In this document: positions 61,161 through 64,000 of the stretch, piece after piece
How positions within the stretch are numbered: the first letter of the stretch is position 1
Layout: every line of letters starts with the position of its first letter
DNA from: Olsenella urininfantis
GTDB lineage: Bacteria; Actinomycetota; Coriobacteriia; Coriobacteriales; Atopobiaceae
NCBI RefSeq assembly: GCF_900155635.1
Contig: NZ_LT732540.1
Span: 1,297,288-1,361,287 of the forward strand
Direction: 5' to 3'
Length of the DNA stretch: 64,000 nucleotides
The notes under the pieces: model-generated
Seen by the model: only the letters and a program-made list of their open reading frames with translations
What the model was told of the DNA's origin: nothing
Database searches by the model: none
Position numbers and translations under genes: made by a program

Positions 61161-62567
61161 ATGGGAAAGAGTCGGGATGGTCGGGGTGACTTCAGGGCGG
61201 AGCACGACTCCCTGGGGGAGGTCCTGGTGCCCGCCGACGCCCTCTGGGCCGCTCAGACCCAACGCTCCCTCGAGAACTTCCGCATCGGCACAGAGACCAT
61301 GCCCGAGGGCATCATACGCGCCTTCGCCCTGCTCAAAAAAGCCGCCGCACAGGCAAACATGGAGCTCTCCTGCCTGGACCCCCAGGCAGGAGAGCTCATC
61401 TGCCTGGCTGCGGACGAGGTTCTCTCCCATCAGCATGACGACAGCTTCCCGCTCAAGGTCTGGCAGACGGGCTCGGGCACGCAGTCGAACATGAACCTCA
61501 ACGAGGTGCTCGCACGACGAGCCAACCAGCTCGCCGCCCAGAAAGGCGTCTCTCTTGAGAAGCCCATCCACCCCAACGACCACGTGAACCGCAGCCAGAG
61601 CTCCAACGACACCTTCCCCACCGCGCTGCACGTCGCGGCGGTGCTGGCCCTGACGGAGGAGCTCATCCCCGCGGCTCGCCGGCTCGCCGCCACCTTCGAG
61701 CGTCTCGAGCGCGAGAACGAGGGGGTGGTGAAGAGCGGGCGCACCCACCTGCAGGACGCGGTTCCCATTGCCTTCAGCCAGGAGATATGCGGCTGGCGCG
61801 GCATGCTCGAGGCCGGCATGGAGCAGCTGGAGGCGAGCCTTCCGGGCCTTTTGCGCCTTGCCCTGGGAGGCACCGCCGTGGGAACGGGCCTCAACGCCCC
61901 CGCCGGGTTCGACTCCCTCGTTGCCGAGAGGATCGCCGCCCTCACCGGCCAGCCCTTCGTGACGGACCCCAACAAGTTCCACGCCCTCACCAGCAAGGAC
62001 GCCCTGGTGTTCAGCCACGGCGCCCTCAAGGCGCTTGCGGCAAACCTCATGAAGATCGCCAACGACGTGCGCTGGCTGGCCTCTGGCCCCCGCCTGGGCC
62101 TGGGAGAGATTTCCATCCCCGCCAACGAGCCCGGGAGCTCAATCATGCCCGGCAAGGTGAACCCCACGCAATGCGAGGCCCTCACCATGGTGGCCGTGCA
62201 GGTCATGGGAAACGATGCCGCGATCGGATTTGCCGCAAGCCAGGGCAACTTCGAGCTCAACGTCTTCATGCCGGTCATAGCCCTGAACTACCTGCAGTCA
62301 GCGCGCCTGCTCGCCGACGCCATGGAGAGCTTCAACGCCCGGTGCGCCTGCGGAATAGTTGCCAACAGGGAGCGGATGGCCCACAACCTGCACCATTCGC
62401 TCATGCTGGTCACCTGCCTCAACCCCCACATCGGGTACGAGCGTGCCGCTCAGGTTGCCCACAAGGCCTTCGAGGAGCGGCTGAGCCTGCGCGAGGCCTG
62501 CCTGGGCCTAGGCTTCCTCACGGCAGAGCGCTTTGACGAGGTCTTCAAGCCCGAAGAGATGGTCTAG
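61161..62567 (+). CDS. fumC: Fumarate hydratase, class II
   Basis: A 468-residue class II fumarase interconverting fumarate and malate. Signatures: SGTQSNMNLNEVLA, HPNDHVNRSQSSND, SGRTHLQDAVP and GSSIMPGKVNPTQCE. Its length matches E. coli FumC (467). It starts 18 nt after hypA and is followed 17 nt later by a malic enzyme gene, so fumarate to malate to pyruvate could be one route. GACGGAG precedes the ATG. Confidence 0.95.
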   Translation: MGKSRDGRGDFRAEHDSLGEVLVPADALWAAQTQRSLENFRIGTETMPEGIIRAFALLKKAAAQANMELSCLDPQAGELICLAADEVLSHQHDDSFPLKVWQTGSGTQSNMNLNEVLARRANQLAAQKGVSLEKPIHPNDHVNRSQSSNDTFPTALHVAAVLALTEELIPAARRLAATFERLERENEGVVKSGRTHLQDAVPIAFSQEICGWRGMLEAGMEQLEASLPGLLRLALGGTAVGTGLNAPAGFDSLVAERIAALTGQPFVTDPNKFHALTSKDALVFSHGALKALAANLMKIANDVRWLASGPRLGLGEISIPANEPGSSIMPGKVNPTQCEALTMVAVQVMGNDAAIGFAASQGNFELNVFMPVIALNYLQSARLLADAMESFNARCACGIVANRERMAHNLHHSLMLVTCLNPHIGYERAAQVAHKAFEERLSLREACLGLGFLTAERFDEVFKPEEMV

Positions 62568-62584
62568 CCACGAAAGAAGGACTC

Positions 62585-63739
62585 ATGGACGAGACAAGCA
62601 GGCTCAGCCTCCAGCTGCACGAGAGGCTCCAGGGCAAAATCGAGGTCGTCTCTCGCAAGCGCGTGACCACCAGGGAGGACCTCTCGTTGGTCTACACCCC
62701 AGGGGTCGCCGAGGCCTGCCGCCAGATACACGCCGACTACCAGAGGTCCTGGGAGCTCACGAGACGCTCCAGGCTCGTTGCTGTGATCACCGACGGGACT
62801 GCCGTGCTGGGCCTCGGAGACATAGGCCCCGCCGCGGGCATGCCCGTCATGGAGGGCAAATGCGCCCTTTTCAAGGAGTTTGGCGACGTTGATGCCTTCC
62901 CCATCTGCGTGGACACCCACGACACCGACGAGTTCGTTCGCACGGTGCAGCTCATCTCCAAGAGCTTTGGCGGCATCAACCTCGAGGACATCGCCGCCCC
63001 GCGCTGCTTCGAAATCGAGCGGCGCCTCAAGGAGCTCTGCGACATTCCCGTCTTCCACGACGACCAGCACGGCACCGCCATCGTGGTGGCGGCGGCCCTC
63101 ATCAACGCCCTGAAGGTCACGGGTAAGCGCATGGGAGAGGTCAAGATCGTGATCAACGGGGCGGGGGCCGCAGGCTGCGCCATCGGCACGCTGCTTGCCC
63201 ACATGGGCTTCGGGAACGTGGTGATGTGCGACGTCAACGGGATCATCTGCGAGGGGGACGAGGGCCTGCACGAGGGCCAGGAGGCCCTCAGCCACATCAC
63301 GAACGCCAGACACGAGCACGGCAGCCTGGCGGATGCCCTGGTGGGGGCAGACGTCTTCGTGGGCGTCTCGCGCCCGGGGCTCGTCAGCAAGGAGATGGTT
63401 GCCAGCATGAACGAGGGCATCGTCTTCCCCATGGCCAACCCGACGCCAGAGATCATGCCTGAAGAGGCGCTGGCTGCCGGGGCTGCCGTGGTGGGGACGG
63501 GTCGCTCCGACTTCCCCAACCAAATCAACAACGTCCTGGTCTTCCCCGGCATCTTCAAGGGAGCCCTGGCGGCTCGAGCCACCAAGATCACCGAGGAGAT
63601 GGAGGTTGCGGCGGCGCATGCCATTGCCTCGGTGGTGCCAGACGAAGAGCTGTCCCCTGAGAACATCATTGCCTCCGCCCTTGACAAGGGTGTTGCGGAC
63701 GTGGTTGCCCGCGCGGTTGCCGAGCACGTGCACGGCTAG
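62585..63739 (+). CDS. Malic enzyme (NAD-type, short form)
   Basis: A 384-residue malate dehydrogenase (decarboxylating). N-terminal [14 protein letters not shown], catalytic-region [14 protein letters not shown] and the nucleotide loop [15 protein letters not shown] are in place. Length fits the short bacterial form (about 390). It follows fumC by 17 nt with AGAAGGA upstream, so the pair forms an operon that would link fumarate to pyruvate. Confidence 0.95.
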   Translation: MDETSRLSLQLHERLQGKIEVVSRKRVTTREDLSLVYTPGVAEACRQIHADYQRSWELTRRSRLVAVITDGTAVLGLGDIGPAAGMPVMEGKCALFKEFGDVDAFPICVDTHDTDEFVRTVQLISKSFGGINLEDIAAPRCFEIERRLKELCDIPVFHDDQHGTAIVVAAALINALKVTGKRMGEVKIVINGAGAAGCAIGTLLAHMGFGNVVMCDVNGIICEGDEGLHEGQEALSHITNARHEHGSLADALVGADVFVGVSRPGLVSKEMVASMNEGIVFPMANPTPEIMPEEALAAGAAVVGTGRSDFPNQINNVLVFPGIFKGALAARATKITEEMEVAAAHAIASVVPDEELSPENIIASALDKGVADVVARAVAEHVHG

Positions 63740-63832
63740 TGGCCTGCCGTCACGGCCATACGATATAGTGTGGAGAATCACTCTCATACACTTTTCTGAC
63801 GTTATCGCAGCCCAGAACCTGAGGAGGCGTAC

Positions 63833-63877
63833 GTGATCAACAGCACGCTCGTTGCGCGCGCCGCGGTGGTGGCATAG
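63833..63877 (+). CDS. Possible 14-residue leader peptide
   Basis: GAGGAGG lies 5 nt before a GTG that encodes MINSTLVARAAVVA and a TAG. The next ATG is 2 nt downstream (63880). A strong ribosome site in front of such a short frame suggests a leader peptide or the start of a frameshifted gene. In the gene's own frame the sequence after the TAG is Ala-rich and open to the window end. Confidence 0.35.
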   Translation: MINSTLVARAAVVA

Positions 63878-63879
63878 CG

Positions 63880-64000
63880 ATGGCATACCAGAGCCGAGGC
63901 GGCAGGCGGCCCGAGGGCCGCAGCGCGAGGGGGTCCTGCACGCGGGCCGGCAGAGGCGGCGTCCAAGGGCGCGGCAGACGGGAGCCCGGCGGCTCCCGCA
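63880..64000 (+). CDS. Start of an unresolved gene cut by the window edge
   Basis: All three plus frames are open in the last 120 nt: the ATG frame at 63880 is Arg/Gly-rich (MAYQSRGGRRPEGRSARGS), while the frame of the upstream GTG is Ala/Gly-rich (EAASKGAADGSPAAPA). Either could be the real N-terminus of a low-complexity protein. Too little sequence is present to name it. Confidence 0.25.
   Translation, partial: MAYQSRGGRRPEGRSARGSCTRAGRGGVQGRGRREPGGSR

Overview
The window is about 64 kb of GC-rich chromosomal DNA with dense operons and strong AGGAGG-type ribosome sites. Gene content suggests an anaerobic actinobacterium of the Coriobacteriia (Olsenella/Atopobiaceae-like). That placement is inference from gene content and composition; no rRNA is present to prove it.

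Region 1 (about 1-38.2 kb, almost all minus strand) is an anaerobic purine-degradation island matching the E. coli xdh/yge/ygf/ssnA set, plus a nucleoside uptake system. Uptake: a partial NCS2 permease, an AzgA-type adenine/hypoxanthine permease, and a BMP-type ABC transporter (one two-domain ATPase, two permeases, two paralogous lipoproteins). Deamination: adenine deaminase and two unrelated guanine-deaminase-type enzymes. Hydroxylation: three molybdenum hydroxylases (XdhABC; XdhD with YgfM; a fused selenium-dependent-type enzyme with a YgfK flavoprotein and an RnfB-like polyferredoxin). Ring opening and chain breakdown: SsnA, HyuA (YgeZ), YgeY, the carbamoyltransferase YgeW and diaminopropionate ammonia-lyase YgeX, which should yield pyruvate and ammonia, with a RidA protein to remove the 2-aminoacrylate intermediate. 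A HTH-MocA fusion would serve the molybdenum cofactor. A decayed ECF/ABC transporter locus (12.6-13.9 kb) and an orphan gene interrupt the island.

Region 2 (38.4-42 kb): a YheO/DauR-like regulator divergent from ssnA, an M20 amidohydrolase, then a 1.5-kb unit in which a probable PD-(D/E)XK-fold gene is enclosed by about 115-bp inverted repeats built from hairpin elements. A second repeat family (5.1 and 50.9 kb) carries different stem arms but shares part of the loop sequence. This is the least explained structure in the window.

Region 3 (42-64 kb): mostly housekeeping. ilvE, threonine aldolase, phosphate transporter with its PhoU-like partner, a PHP phosphatase, an XRE-HTH/alanine aminotransferase fusion with its own operator-like repeats, an ABC exporter, a YeiH-type transporter, metY, asnS, msrC, a B3/B4-domain protein, hypB, a 993-residue Fe-S flavoprotein, hypA, fumC, a malic enzyme and the start of an unresolved gene at the right edge.
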